Shown here one piece after another: positions 1 to 8,678 of a DNA stretch of 64,000 bases (positions within the stretch are counted from its first letter, which is position 1; the number at the start of each line of letters is the position of its first letter). The position numbers and the translations under genes are program-made. The DNA is taken from positions 1 through 64,000 of the forward strand of contig JAIUPA010000018.1 in the NCBI GenBank assembly GCA_020161665.1, written 5' to 3'. Under the pieces are notes generated by a model. It had not been told where the DNA came from. It saw only the letters and a list, made by a program, of their open reading frames with translations, and did no database searches. This stretch comes from Pseudomonadota bacterium. GTDB lineage: Bacteria > Pseudomonadota > Alphaproteobacteria > Rhizobiales > Rhizobiaceae.

Positions 1-67
1 CGCGTTCGGTGGGCAACAACCCCTCGATGATCCGCCATTCCATATCTGTCAGGTCGCCGCGAGCCAA
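1..67 (-). CDS. IS5-family transposase, N-terminal fragment
   Basis: Only about 22 codons are visible. They read LARGDLTDMEWRIIEGLLPT, which matches the conserved start of IS5/IS427-group transposases (the DUF4096 'W..I..LLP' region that precedes the DDE domain). The start is taken as TTG at 67-65 because AGGAGG lies seven bases upstream and no ATG is available in frame. The rest of the gene runs off the left edge, so I cannot say whether the element is intact. Confidence 0.6.
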   Translation of the reverse strand, partial: MARGDLTDMEWRIIEGLLPTER

Positions 68-138
68 AACTGCCTCCTAAAAAGCAGTCTTGAATCACGC
101 TTCAGCTGATTTGGGAACCCACTTTGTCAACAGGACCT
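1..138 (-). mobile_element. End of an IS5-family insertion sequence (truncated by window edge)
   Basis: The first 67 bases encode the amino end of an IS5-type transposase on the minus strand. About 70 untranslated bases separate that start from the probable element end near position 138. The minus-strand end contains GTTGACAAAGTGGG, the kind of terminal sequence I associate with IS427-group IS5 elements. The exact boundary and any target-site duplication cannot be fixed because the other end lies outside the window. Confidence 0.6.
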
Positions 139-192
139 AAGCATCGGCCATTTCATGGATGGCTCGGCATCGCCGCTCCCGGCACGCACTCT

Positions 193-690
193 CTATTTCA
201 AAAAATCTTCCGCCGTGGAGACGTTGATTCCGTGCTGCTTGGCCAGATACTTCGACACTGGCCCGCCACCCGCCTTAATCTTGGCTTTCGCTGCCGATTT
301 GAAGGCCTTCGCCTTCGGATCGAATAAATCAATATCTTCAGTTAAGATGAAATCTGCTTGAGCGCCTTTTGCTATCGCGGGCCATTTTTGGTCTTTTTTG
401 GGAACGCCTAGTTTCTTCAGATCAACACTCGCGCTTTTATCCATCGGAAACAAAACTATGAACCGCTCTACGATCTGATCCGCGATCCAATCGCATAAAT
501 TGAGACCCACGGCGGACGGCCTGCAACAGTCATTGTATTCTTGCTGAGCGTGCCCCTCATCATCTACCGCTAGGCAACCCTTTTCTTGGACCTTGCCAAT
601 CATCGCGCTGTAGACGCCGCTGGTACCCGCTACCCGCTCATCTTGGAAATATTTCAAGCAGTTTGCATCTATCACGGTAGGCGGGGCCAT
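193..690 (-). CDS. PIN-like domain nuclease, partner of the upstream ATPase
   Basis: This is a 165-residue protein. Its start VIDANCLKYF (D8) and the segment ADFILTEDIDLF (residues 112-123) look like the first and last acidic motifs of PIN-domain ribonucleases. Acidic residues at 43-45 and 51 could complete the metal site. A short basic tail, rich in Lys and Ala, follows. Its ATG overlaps the TAA of the ATPase gene by one base (TAATG), so the two are almost certainly translated together. The pair sits between an IS end and tRNA-His, an accessory position. By analogy with other ATPase-plus-nuclease gene pairs I infer a defence or toxin role, but the family assignment is by motif only and the exact system is not one I recognise. 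Confidence 0.55.
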   Translation of the reverse strand: MAPPTVIDANCLKYFQDERVAGTSGVYSAMIGKVQEKGCLAVDDEGHAQQEYNDCCRPSAVGLNLCDWIADQIVERFIVLFPMDKSASVDLKKLGVPKKDQKWPAIAKGAQADFILTEDIDLFDPKAKAFKSAAKAKIKAGGGPVSKYLAKQHGINVSTAEDFLK

Positions 691-2072
691 TATCTTTTCT
701 CGGGGTACATAAAATCAAACTGGGGTTCGACCGACGCTCTTTTCTCCTGTACTGAAGCCCTGGCCAGTTCCAATGACTCAGCTTGGCGCTGCGGGAAAAA
801 GCCGCCAGGCCATTTTGGGACGAATGAGCCATCACTGGAAATTTGGATGGGTGTTACCTTCTTCAACCCATCCAAGTCCTGCACATAAAAAATTCGTACG
901 TCCGAAGCTCTTATGTCGTTTGCGGCCACGTGCCTCGCGACTCTGAGCACCAGGTTGTCACTGTGGGTTTCAATGAAGACCTGACTGTCCAGCTTAGAGA
1001 GGGATGCAAAAAACGATCCTAAAGCCGCCTGGGCGTTTGGATGAAGGTGGATTTCTGGCTCTTGGACTACGAGAATGGGCCGACCAAGATTGTGTCTTTC
1101 CTTCCGGGCACGATTAGCCAGTTCTATGCCTGACACCAGCACTGGCAGCACTTGGCTACAGCCAAATCCAACGTCACAAATATTGTGATCAGAACCGTCT
1201 TTACCGACGACGACAAGTTCAAAATGCCTCTCTGTAAGATATTTGACCTTGATGCCTTCAGCGATACCAGTGGCCTGGAGCCAACGGGATATCTCATCGA
1301 CAAAGCCGATCTGTTCACCACCCCTCTTGGATGCATCGCTCGCAAGGATTGTTACCGTATTCTGCCCGAAGCGGCCGATCTTCGATGCCGTTTCGCCAGA
1401 CAACAAATACGTCCTTTGGGGCATTTCGCGGAATGCACCTAAGGTGTCGTAGTTTCGGAACGATTCAATGACTGCCCGTCGGAAGCGAACGATCTTTCGC
1501 TCGGCAGCTCTCAGAAACTGATGCGTTGCATCACTGACGGGAACCGTAGACTCCAACCGGAACCTTCTCTGATATTCGTACGCCTCGCGAAAAGAAGGAA
1601 GAAAACCAACCAAGCGTGGGCGCACTTTTTTGATCGGGCCTTCTAGTTCCTCAATTTTCACGCCGCTTATAACGACGTCATACTTGTCTTTTGATGTCGT
1701 ATACTCGTAGACGGGTTCTCCACCGTCCAGTAGCCGAAACTTCGAGAGTTCTACCTCACGCCGTTGAGTTCGGTATTTGAGCTCAAACTCGTAGAAGAAA
1801 TCTTCGATAGTGAACGAGATGCGGACAGGGGTGTTTGCCCTACCGCCGTGTACCAGGTCTTTGAACGTCCCGAGCTGATCGAACGGTCCGTTGATCAAGA
1901 TGGGTCCCCCTCCGATTGTCTCGGATGAGATTGATTGCGCAAGTATGTTGAGCGCGCTGAGCGCGCTCGACTTGCCCGAATTGTTAGGTCCGACGAAGAT
2001 GTTTAATCTTGAAAAGTCAAAGTGCTCTGACTTGAAAGCCCTGTAGTTTGTCAGTTCTAAGCGGGACAGCAC
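690..2072 (-). CDS. AAA15/OLD-like ABC-type ATPase
   Basis: The 460-residue protein has a complete ABC/SMC-like ATPase core. The Walker A motif GPNNSGKSS is at residues 28-36 within the typical opening 'LTNYRAFKS..FDFSRLNIFVG'. A signature-like FGCSQVLPVLV lies about 300 residues in, followed by Walker B ILVVQEPEIHLHP (about 333-345) and the H-loop ETHSDNL (368-374). The insertion between the Walker motifs and the C-terminal extension of about 85 residues fit the DUF3696/AAA15 group related to OLD nucleases. No Toprim nuclease domain is seen; the nuclease activity would instead come from the PIN-like gene that overlaps its stop codon. ATPases of this group drive several anti-phage systems. 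The pairing with a PIN-like partner is the unusual part. Confidence 0.75.
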   Translation of the reverse strand: MLSRLELTNYRAFKSEHFDFSRLNIFVGPNNSGKSSALSALNILAQSISSETIGGGPILINGPFDQLGTFKDLVHGGRANTPVRISFTIEDFFYEFELKYRTQRREVELSKFRLLDGGEPVYEYTTSKDKYDVVISGVKIEELEGPIKKVRPRLVGFLPSFREAYEYQRRFRLESTVPVSDATHQFLRAAERKIVRFRRAVIESFRNYDTLGAFREMPQRTYLLSGETASKIGRFGQNTVTILASDASKRGGEQIGFVDEISRWLQATGIAEGIKVKYLTERHFELVVVGKDGSDHNICDVGFGCSQVLPVLVSGIELANRARKERHNLGRPILVVQEPEIHLHPNAQAALGSFFASLSKLDSQVFIETHSDNLVLRVARHVAANDIRASDVRIFYVQDLDGLKKVTPIQISSDGSFVPKWPGGFFPQRQAESLELARASVQEKRASVEPQFDFMYPEKR

Positions 2073-2556
2073 TCGCAGGCTCTCTTTTCAATGTTAGGAT
2101 GTGCCCAAGCGGGCGACATCAAGTCGCGTCATGCAATCAGATTCCAAAAACACATGCAATGGTAGCACCCGTTTTGTGGCAGAAAAAGTTCGACGCTCAG
2201 GTTAGCGAGTCGGACGCTGGTATCAACCCAAAGGATGTCCTTGGCCTGAGGGTAGTGTATTCTCGGGGTCTTTTGGGCGATCACGCGCAGCAGGTGGTCG
2301 GCAGGCAGCTGGATATCGCGGCACGAGCCTTAGCTTACCTGCAGGCGCGCCGTTGCCACCGGTGAAGACGGGAGGTGAAATGTCTCACGTCATGAGGCTA
2401 GGATCGTTGCCGTGGGCGATCAGTTCGCCAGGGACCCAAATCGCCTAAGAACATGATTGATGTTCCAGACTTGTTCCATAAGACCATTCTTGGAAACATC
2501 CGGCCTGCCGTGAATAAATGGCCATGGACCAATTATCTGTTTTCATTGTGGAGAAA
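2073..2556. other. Intergenic region without a supported gene
   Basis: About 480 bases separate the ATPase start from the 3' end of tRNA-His. A 105-codon open frame on the plus strand (2048-2365) has no recognisable motif and overlaps the ATPase start, so I do not call it. The stretch may be decayed mobile-element DNA, given the IS and accessory genes to its left. Confidence 0.4.
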
Positions 2557-2633
2557 TGGTACGGTTGGGGGGTCTCGAACCTCCGACCTCAGGTGCCACA
2601 AACCTGCGCTCTAACCAACTGAGCTACAACCGC
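2557..2633 (-). tRNA. tRNA-His (anticodon GTG)
   Basis: Read on the minus strand, the 77 bases fold as a full cloverleaf: acceptor GCGGTTG/CAACCGT, D arm GCTC-AGTTGGTTA-GAGC, anticodon stem CAGGT/ACCTG with loop TTGTGGC (anticodon GTG), T arm with loop TTCGAGA, discriminator A73 and an encoded CCA. Position -1 would be U, so the usual G-1 of tRNA-His is not encoded, and the first pair is G1:U72. Both are known for alphaproteobacterial tRNA-His. One T-stem pair (51:63) is an A-C mismatch. The 3' end faces the accessory genes, so this gene could serve as an integration site. Confidence 0.93.
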
Positions 2634-2805
2634 ACATGGACGCTGTTGCGTCCGGGGCGTCACATACGAGGTGTTCGCCCCTTTTGCAAGCCTTCGATGA
2701 AAGAAGTGTACAAAAAATCCGCTTCACGGGGAAGCCGCCACCGCGATTAACCGTCTTGGGCGATAGGGCCAACAGCGGAATGGACCGAAAGCCCTTCGAA
2801 CGCTA

Positions 2806-2820
2806 TTAATAAACTGTTAA
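2806..2820 (+). promoter_or_regulatory. CtrA box upstream of the PdhS-like kinase
   Basis: The sequence TTAATAAACTGTTAA is a perfect TTAA-N7-TTAA full site for the cell-cycle regulator CtrA. It lies 32 bases before the start codon of the sensor kinase. Its nearness to the start suggests either repression or a very short leader. Confidence 0.6.
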
Positions 2821-2852
2821 TATTGACTGAGAATTGAGGCAGGTCGCAACGC

Positions 2853-5800
2853 ATGGTCGCCGCTTATTACCCCTTCATTGACATTGCCGTGCACGAAAAG
2901 GTGCGCGAGCGCTATGCTGCGGGCGAGGCTCTAGCGCTCTTCACAGTCGGCCTTGATCACGTTCTTTGGGCAAATGGCGCGGGTGCCTCGCTGTTCGGCT
3001 TCGGTTCCGTCTATGATTTCCTGGAACAGGGGCCGGATCGCCGCTCGGTGTTCTTCCGCCAGTTTGAAGCCACGGCGGGCGGCCTTGCTGTCGCCGGGGC
3101 CAACCGCAATTTTACCATCCGCGTTGCCTCCGGCTTCCAGAGCCGCATCATCAATGCGCATGTCGAGGTCATCGTTCTGCCCGATGGTGCTTCGGCCTAT
3201 CTCTTTGCCGCGCCGACGGCCCTTGCCGACGCCTCGCCCGAGATGCGCGCCCGCCAGATGCTGGCCGGGCTCGATGATCCCGATACACATATGGCCGTGA
3301 TCGATGACGAAGGCATGCTGGTGGCCGCCTCCGTCGGCTATCCGGCGCTTGGCGTCACGGAACATACGGCCAAGGCGCTGGTCAACCTGATTTCGGGCGA
3401 TGCAAGCGGCCTGACCAAGCGTTCACTGCCCACGGCGCGCGGCAACCTGCCCGCCGCTGCGGCGCGCATTTCCGCCCATCCGGCGCTCAACCTCATTTTC
3501 GTCATCGACAATTCGGCGCTGGCCCCGGCCACGACGATACCGAGTGCTGCGGTTTCGGATACCCCGAGCGAAGCGCTTGTCCCCGTTGACGATGTTATGA
3601 TCGACGCTGCGAGTACCGTTGAAGAACCGGCGATCGCGGCGGATACGCCTGCTTTCGAAGCTGAAGCGTTTGTCGAACCGCCTGCGGCTCTTGCCAGCGA
3701 AGCCGACATCGCCGTGACAGCGCCCATGCCCTTCGAACCCGTCGCTGCTGATCTTGCCGTCGAGACCGTCGCCACGCCGTCCGGCTTTGTGTTCGATCCC
3801 TCGCGACGCCCGTTCCGTTTTGTCTGGAAGACGGGGGCGGATGGCCGCTTCAGTGACGTTTCCAGCGAGTTCGCCGACGCGGTTGGACCGCACGCCGCTG
3901 ATATTCGCGGCCAGTCTTTCATGACGCTTGCCGAACGCTACGGTTTTGACATCGACAACAAGATTGCCGAGGCGCTGGCGCGGCGCGACACCTGGTCCGG
4001 CAAAACCGTTCTCTGGCCGGTTGAAGGCACGAATTTGCGCGTTCCGGTCGATCTGGCCGCCCTGCCCGCTTACAATCGCTCGCGCGAGTTCGACGGCTTC
4101 CGGGGCTTCGGTATTGTGCGTCCGGGGGATGCCATCGTCGATGAACGCGGCATCGGTCTTCATCTGGGAGACGAGGAGGCAGCCGTTGAAGACGAGGCGG
4201 CTCTCGCGCCGCAGCTTCCCGATGTTGATACGGTAACGACGGAAGCCACGCAGGTGTTTGCCGAAGCGGCAGAGACGCTGGCGGCGGCGCCGCAGGCCGA
4301 AGAGGTGCAGCACGAGGCTTCTCCGGTTGTCGTTCTTGATGCGGCAGCGGACGAAGAACCCGTTACGCTTGAACCCGAGACCCAGGTCGAGCCAAGCTTC
4401 GCGCCGGTTGCGGATGTGGTTGAAGAGGCCACGGACGAACCGATGGAGATGCAGGCCGTCGATGCGCCTGTCGAAGAACCGGCCGACAGTGATGAGACCC
4501 CGGTGACAGCACCCGAGGAAACGCTCGAATGGCCGGCAGGCGAACCGCCCGTCTTGAAGTTTTCGGCCAATCCGGGCCGTCGCCTGTCCGACAAGATCAT
4601 CAGCCTTGAAGAACACCGCGCCCGTGCTTTCGACAGCCTGACGGCGGGCGAGCAGGCGGCGTTCCGCGAGATCGGTCGCAAGCTGGAAGCCTTCCGGCAG
4701 GAGGGTACAGAGGCCGAAACACCGGATGCTGTCGCCACCCCGGCCCCTGAGATCGAGGCCGCAGAGGACAGAACGCCGGTCGAACCCGTTGCCGTGACGC
4801 CGGAAACGCCTGCCGAGCCGTTGCCGGACGTGGCTCCGGAACCGGAGATCGCGGCTCTTGCTGCTGAATTGGGCGAACCCGCCAGTGCCGCTGATGCGCC
4901 GGAATCCGTCGATTTCGTGCCGAGCCGCAAGGGCGATCCCGATGGTCTGAACGCCGATATTCTGGCGCAGATGCCGGTTGCGCTTCTCGTTCTGGCTGGT
5001 GATGTTCTTTACCACGCCAACCCGGAATTCCTGCGTCTGACGGGCTATGACGATCTGGATGCCGTGCGCGCTGTCGGTGGACTTGATGCGCTTCTCCAGC
5101 GCAGCGACCTTGAAGACAAGGAAGCGTCTGCCGGGTCCATGGTTCTGGTCAAGGCCGACGACGAGCTTCTGCCTGTCACCGCCCGGCTGCAATCGGTGCG
5201 CTGGGAAGGCGCGTCCGCCCTGATGCTGGCCCTGATGCCCGCTTCCGTGGTGGTCGCCCCGGAACCGGCCCCGGTCAAGGTCGAGACTTCCGCCCAGTCC
5301 CTGATGGATGGTCCGGCCAATGATCTGGCACGGCTTCGGGTCGAGGTGGAGGAAATGCGCTCCATCCTCGAAACGGCAACCGATGGTGTCGTCATTCTCG
5401 GCAACCATGGCGAAATCCGTTCGATGAACCGTTCGGCCAGCGCCCTCTTCAACTATGATGAGGAAGAAACACGCGGCAAACCGTTCGTCATGCTCTTTGC
5501 CCATGAAAGCCAGAAAGCGGTCGCCGACTATCTCAACGGCCTTTCCGACAATGGCGTCATGAGCGTTCTCAATGACGGGCGCGAAGTCATCGGTCGCGAG
5601 GCGTCCGGCGGGCTGTTGCCGCTGTTCATGACCATCGGCAAGCTTTCCTCGTCACAGCGTTATTGCGCCGTCATCCGCGACATTACCCAGTGGAAGCGTT
5701 CGGAAGAGGAATTGCGCACTGCCAAGCGCGCCGCCGAAACGGCCAATGCTCACAAGACCGATTTTCTGGCGCGTGTCAGCCATGAAATCCGCACGCCGCT

Positions 5801-6452
5801 CAATGCTATCATCGGCTTTGCTGACCTGATCGCGTCCGAGCATTTCGGCCCGGTCGGCCATCCGCGCTACATCGAATATTCGAACGACATCGGACGTTCG
5901 GGCCGCCATGTGCTCGACATCGTCAATGACCTGCTTGATATTTCCAAGATCGAAGCGGGCGAGATGGATCTCGATTTCAGTGCCGTGAACCTCAATGAAT
6001 CGATCACAGAGGCCGTATCCTTGGTGCAACCGCAGGCCAACAACCAGCGCGTCATCATCCGCACGGCGCTTTCGCATGCGGTTCCGGCGGTCGTGGCCGA
6101 TCTTCGCTCGATCAAGCAGATCGTCCTCAACATTCTGGCCAACTCGATCCGCTTCACACCGGCGGGCGGGCAGATTGTCGTTTCGACCGCCTATGAGCAG
6201 AATGGCAGCGTGGCGCTGCGCATCCGCGACACCGGCGTCGGCATGACCCGCGCCGAGCTGGAACAGGCCATGAAGCCCTTCCGGCAGGTTTCGACGAACC
6301 AGCAGAAGCGGGGCGAGGGCACCGGCCTGGGCCTGCCGCTGACGAAGGCGATGACCGAGGCAAACCGTGCGGCCTTCACGATCCAGTCGGCTCCAAACGA
6401 AGGCACGCTGGTGGAAATCTCCTTCCCGCCCCAGCGCGTGCTGGCCAACTGA
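2853..6452 (+). CDS. PdhS/PleC/DivJ-type PAS sensor histidine kinase
   Basis: This 1199-residue kinase has no obvious membrane segment, as is usual for PdhS. Its start (YYPFIDIAVHEKVRERYAAG) fits my recollection of the conserved PdhS head. A long Ala/Glu/Pro-rich acidic linker covers roughly residues 230-300 and 440-690, interrupted by an ordered patch around 565-620. Two PAS regions follow (about 700-800 and 828-945). The HisKA H-box HEIRTPLNAIIGFADL has its histidine at residue 977; the ATPase domain shows DTGVGMT and GEGTGLGLPLTKAM. The H-box region with '..FGPVGHPRYIEYSNDIG' marks the DivK-directed family that controls CtrA. From chromosomal neighbours I think it corresponds to Agrobacterium PdhS1, but that is inference. 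A CtrA box sits just upstream, which would close a feedback loop. Confidence 0.8.
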   Translation: MVAAYYPFIDIAVHEKVRERYAAGEALALFTVGLDHVLWANGAGASLFGFGSVYDFLEQGPDRRSVFFRQFEATAGGLAVAGANRNFTIRVASGFQSRIINAHVEVIVLPDGASAYLFAAPTALADASPEMRARQMLAGLDDPDTHMAVIDDEGMLVAASVGYPALGVTEHTAKALVNLISGDASGLTKRSLPTARGNLPAAAARISAHPALNLIFVIDNSALAPATTIPSAAVSDTPSEALVPVDDVMIDAASTVEEPAIAADTPAFEAEAFVEPPAALASEADIAVTAPMPFEPVAADLAVETVATPSGFVFDPSRRPFRFVWKTGADGRFSDVSSEFADAVGPHAADIRGQSFMTLAERYGFDIDNKIAEALARRDTWSGKTVLWPVEGTNLRVPVDLAALPAYNRSREFDGFRGFGIVRPGDAIVDERGIGLHLGDEEAAVEDEAALAPQLPDVDTVTTEATQVFAEAAETLAAAPQAEEVQHEASPVVVLDAAADEEPVTLEPETQVEPSFAPVADVVEEATDEPMEMQAVDAPVEEPADSDETPVTAPEETLEWPAGEPPVLKFSANPGRRLSDKIISLEEHRARAFDSLTAGEQAAFREIGRKLEAFRQEGTEAETPDAVATPAPEIEAAEDRTPVEPVAVTPETPAEPLPDVAPEPEIAALAAELGEPASAADAPESVDFVPSRKGDPDGLNADILAQMPVALLVLAGDVLYHANPEFLRLTGYDDLDAVRAVGGLDALLQRSDLEDKEASAGSMVLVKADDELLPVTARLQSVRWEGASALMLALMPASVVVAPEPAPVKVETSAQSLMDGPANDLARLRVEVEEMRSILETATDGVVILGNHGEIRSMNRSASALFNYDEEETRGKPFVMLFAHESQKAVADYLNGLSDNGVMSVLNDGREVIGREASGGLLPLFMTIGKLSSSQRYCAVIRDITQWKRSEEELRTAKRAAETANAHKTDFLARVSHEIRTPLNAIIGFADLIASEHFGPVGHPRYIEYSNDIGRSGRHVLDIVNDLLDISKIEAGEMDLDFSAVNLNESITEAVSLVQPQANNQRVIIRTALSHAVPAVVADLRSIKQIVLNILANSIRFTPAGGQIVVSTAYEQNGSVALRIRDTGVGMTRAELEQAMKPFRQVSTNQQKRGEGTGLGLPLTKAMTEANRAAFTIQSAPNEGTLVEISFPPQRVLAN

Positions 6453-6797
6453 GACGACAGGTCGATAAAAAAAGGGGCAGTCACAAGGACTGCCCTAATA
6501 ATGCTGTCAAACGTGGACGTTGCGCCCTACCCCGGAATTTCAGGTCTTTGGTTCGCTCCGGATTGATGACCCGCGCCTTTATGAGTGATGCGGAATATTC
6601 CTTAATGAACCCCTATGGGCGAGATCACAGGGGCGTGAGACGCCGCTGCCTCTGGCTTACCATACGGGGAATATTTGCCTGTCACCGGCAAATCCTGTAT
6701 CGGCTCAAGGGACGATCTTCCTCGATGCGGTTGATGTGACGCGGCCTTGCGGCCACGCCGTCGCACAGCCGGAACGAGCCTCCAGAACGGTGAACCG
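6453..6797. other. Intergenic region between the kinase and AsmA-family genes
   Basis: Besides the hairpin directly after the kinase stop, this 345-base stretch holds a 7-bp stem-loop (6673-6679 with 6687-6693). I see no supported gene in it. The promoter of the AsmA-family gene presumably lies here but no clear -35/-10 pair stands out. Confidence 0.4.
6468..6495. terminator. Stem-loop after the kinase gene
   Basis: An 8-bp perfect stem GGGCAGTC/GACTGCCC (6475-6482 with 6488-6495) follows the kinase stop by about 20 bases. The run of seven A before it gives a U-tract only in the leftward direction; rightward it is followed by TAATAAT. It probably ends kinase transcription as a weak terminator, or blocks antisense reading. 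Confidence 0.5.
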
Positions 6798-8597
6798 ATG
6801 CAAAACGACAAGGCGGGCAAAAGCGCGGCGCGGAGGGGTCTGATCCTGCGCGTCGCCATTGCCGTTGTGGCGATCATCGCCGCCATGTTCTTTGTGCCGC
6901 GCGCTGCCGTGCGGATTTTCCTGTCTGCGGATGATCTGGGCCAGATGCTGCGGGATGAGGCCAGCAAACGCGGCGGACTGCAGCTTGATTTTTCCAACCC
7001 GCGCCTGTCTCTGTGGCCGCGCCCGCGCCTGAAATTGACGGACCCGGTGCTGCGCCGCGCGGATGGAAGCGTTCTGGCCGAAGCGGCCATCCTGACGGCT
7101 GATATGCCGCTCTTTGCCGGTTTCCTGCCGGAACCGCATTTTACCGCCATCGATCTCGGTCTGCCGCGGGTCTATCTTCGTGGTCTTGATACCGGCCGTT
7201 GGGCCAAGGGGTTGCCGGCTGAAATCACCAACCTTGCCACCCTCTTCGATCCAGCCGCTCTGGACATGTTGTCTAACGTGCACGGCACCTTCCGTGTCGA
7301 CGGCGGCGCGGTGTTCCTGCAGGGCGAGGCGGTGCCGCGGCTGGCCGATGTGAAGGCGCGGCTGGCCTGGCCGAGCGAAGGCACGCCGCTTAGCCTTTCC
7401 GCCTCCGGCACGGCCAATGGCAAGGCGGTTCGGCTTGACCTCAACAGTTCGGGCTTCCGCCGCCTGATTTCCGGCGAGGAGGCCCCGGTGCAAATGGCCA
7501 TCAGCCTGCCGGGTGCGTCCGCCGAAATTGACGGAACGGCCAACCTGTCCCGCCTCGGCTTTCTATCGGGCGCCTTCACCTTGACCGCCAACGATGTCCA
7601 GACGCTTCTGGACTGGAGCGGCACGGGGCTTTCGGGCATGGAAACGGTCAAGACCGCCAGCCTCACCGCTTCGCTTGGTTCGTATGGACGCACCTTGCGC
7701 TTCGACACCATGGCGCTCGCCATCAACGACACACGCGCCAGCGGCTTTCTCGAGCTAGCCCTTCCGGAAACCGGAACGCCCAAGGCAAGCGGCACGCTGG
7801 CCTTTGATGAATTCGACATTGACGATATCAACACCCTGAAGCCGCTGGCCGAGCGCTTTTTCGCCCGCGACGAGCAAGGCGTGGCGCGCCCCGCCGCAAT
7901 GCTGGACCTGCGCGTTTCCAGCCGTAGTGCCGATATTGGCTCGGTGCGGCTGGATGACATTGCCGCCAGCATGATCGTCGGCAAGGAACATGCCCTGATC
8001 GACATCGGCGACAGTTCGTTTGCCGGAGGACGCCTGACGGGCCGCGTCAGCACCGGCAGCAAGGCATTGGGGGAAGGCCTGCGCCTGCAGGCCAGCATGC
8101 GCGGCGTCGACGTGGCACAGGTGGCGGGCGACATGATTCTGGGGCAGTTGTGGCCGAAGAGCGGCGTGGGGGATGCCGATATCAACCTGACGCTTGAAGG
8201 CCCGCCGGAGGACGCGCTTCTGCAGCGCAAGATTTCGGGCAAGGCCTCCATCCGGATTGATCAGGGTTCGCTGACCTATTTCAGCTCCACCGGCCTCGCG
8301 GCCCTCGGCACGGCAACGCCCCTTCCCGCCCCGCTTTCCAGTTCCAAAGACAGCTTCTCCTTTGACAAGCTCGATATGGATCTTGAAATGACGCATGGCC
8401 TGATGGGCGTGACGCTGATGGCACAATCCAGCCGCAACCGCCTGTCTCTCACCGGGCGCGAGACATCGCGGGGTACCGACTTCGAGCTTTCAGGAACCGT
8501 GGGGCCGGCTGCCACACCGGATGTGGGGATGCGGTTTTCGCTTGCCGGTCCGGTTCATGCGCTTTCCGTCACGGCGCTGACACCGCCGAATCCTTAA
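6798..8597 (+). CDS. AsmA-family protein
   Basis: The protein has a single N-terminal membrane anchor after a short basic segment (RRGLILRVAIAVVAIIAAMFFVP) and a long body of beta-rich repeats. The N-terminal AsmA pattern is clear ('..LQLDFSNPRLSLWPRPRLKLTDPVL..'), and the C-terminal third (roughly 450-600) has the AsmA_2-type repeat. Such proteins span the envelope and are linked to lipid transport and outer-membrane homeostasis. I chose ATG at 6798 (599 residues) over the earlier in-frame ATG at 6747 because the extra 17 residues are Arg-rich and non-conserved in character; the ribosome binding site is weak for both. The gene stands alone on its strand, followed about 80 bases later by a small membrane-protein gene. 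Confidence 0.75.
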   Translation: MQNDKAGKSAARRGLILRVAIAVVAIIAAMFFVPRAAVRIFLSADDLGQMLRDEASKRGGLQLDFSNPRLSLWPRPRLKLTDPVLRRADGSVLAEAAILTADMPLFAGFLPEPHFTAIDLGLPRVYLRGLDTGRWAKGLPAEITNLATLFDPAALDMLSNVHGTFRVDGGAVFLQGEAVPRLADVKARLAWPSEGTPLSLSASGTANGKAVRLDLNSSGFRRLISGEEAPVQMAISLPGASAEIDGTANLSRLGFLSGAFTLTANDVQTLLDWSGTGLSGMETVKTASLTASLGSYGRTLRFDTMALAINDTRASGFLELALPETGTPKASGTLAFDEFDIDDINTLKPLAERFFARDEQGVARPAAMLDLRVSSRSADIGSVRLDDIAASMIVGKEHALIDIGDSSFAGGRLTGRVSTGSKALGEGLRLQASMRGVDVAQVAGDMILGQLWPKSGVGDADINLTLEGPPEDALLQRKISGKASIRIDQGSLTYFSSTGLAALGTATPLPAPLSSSKDSFSFDKLDMDLEMTHGLMGVTLMAQSSRNRLSLTGRETSRGTDFELSGTVGPAATPDVGMRFSLAGPVHALSVTALTPPNP

Positions 8598-8678
8598 ACG
8601 CGTGTCGTTCCCTCGGCATGAAAATATGATCTAAACTTATTGCATCGAATCGCGGAGCGCTTGCGGGGCGGCAAAGAT

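Noticed and set aside
2048..2365. Open frame of 105 codons between the ATPase and tRNA-His
   Set aside because: No motif, no good ribosome binding site, and its start overlaps the ATPase start region on the other strand.
3423..5504. Open frame of 693 codons opposite the PdhS-like kinase
   Set aside because: It is antisense to a clearly conserved kinase, is rich in Arg, Gly and His as expected of a GC-rich shadow frame, and shows no domain.
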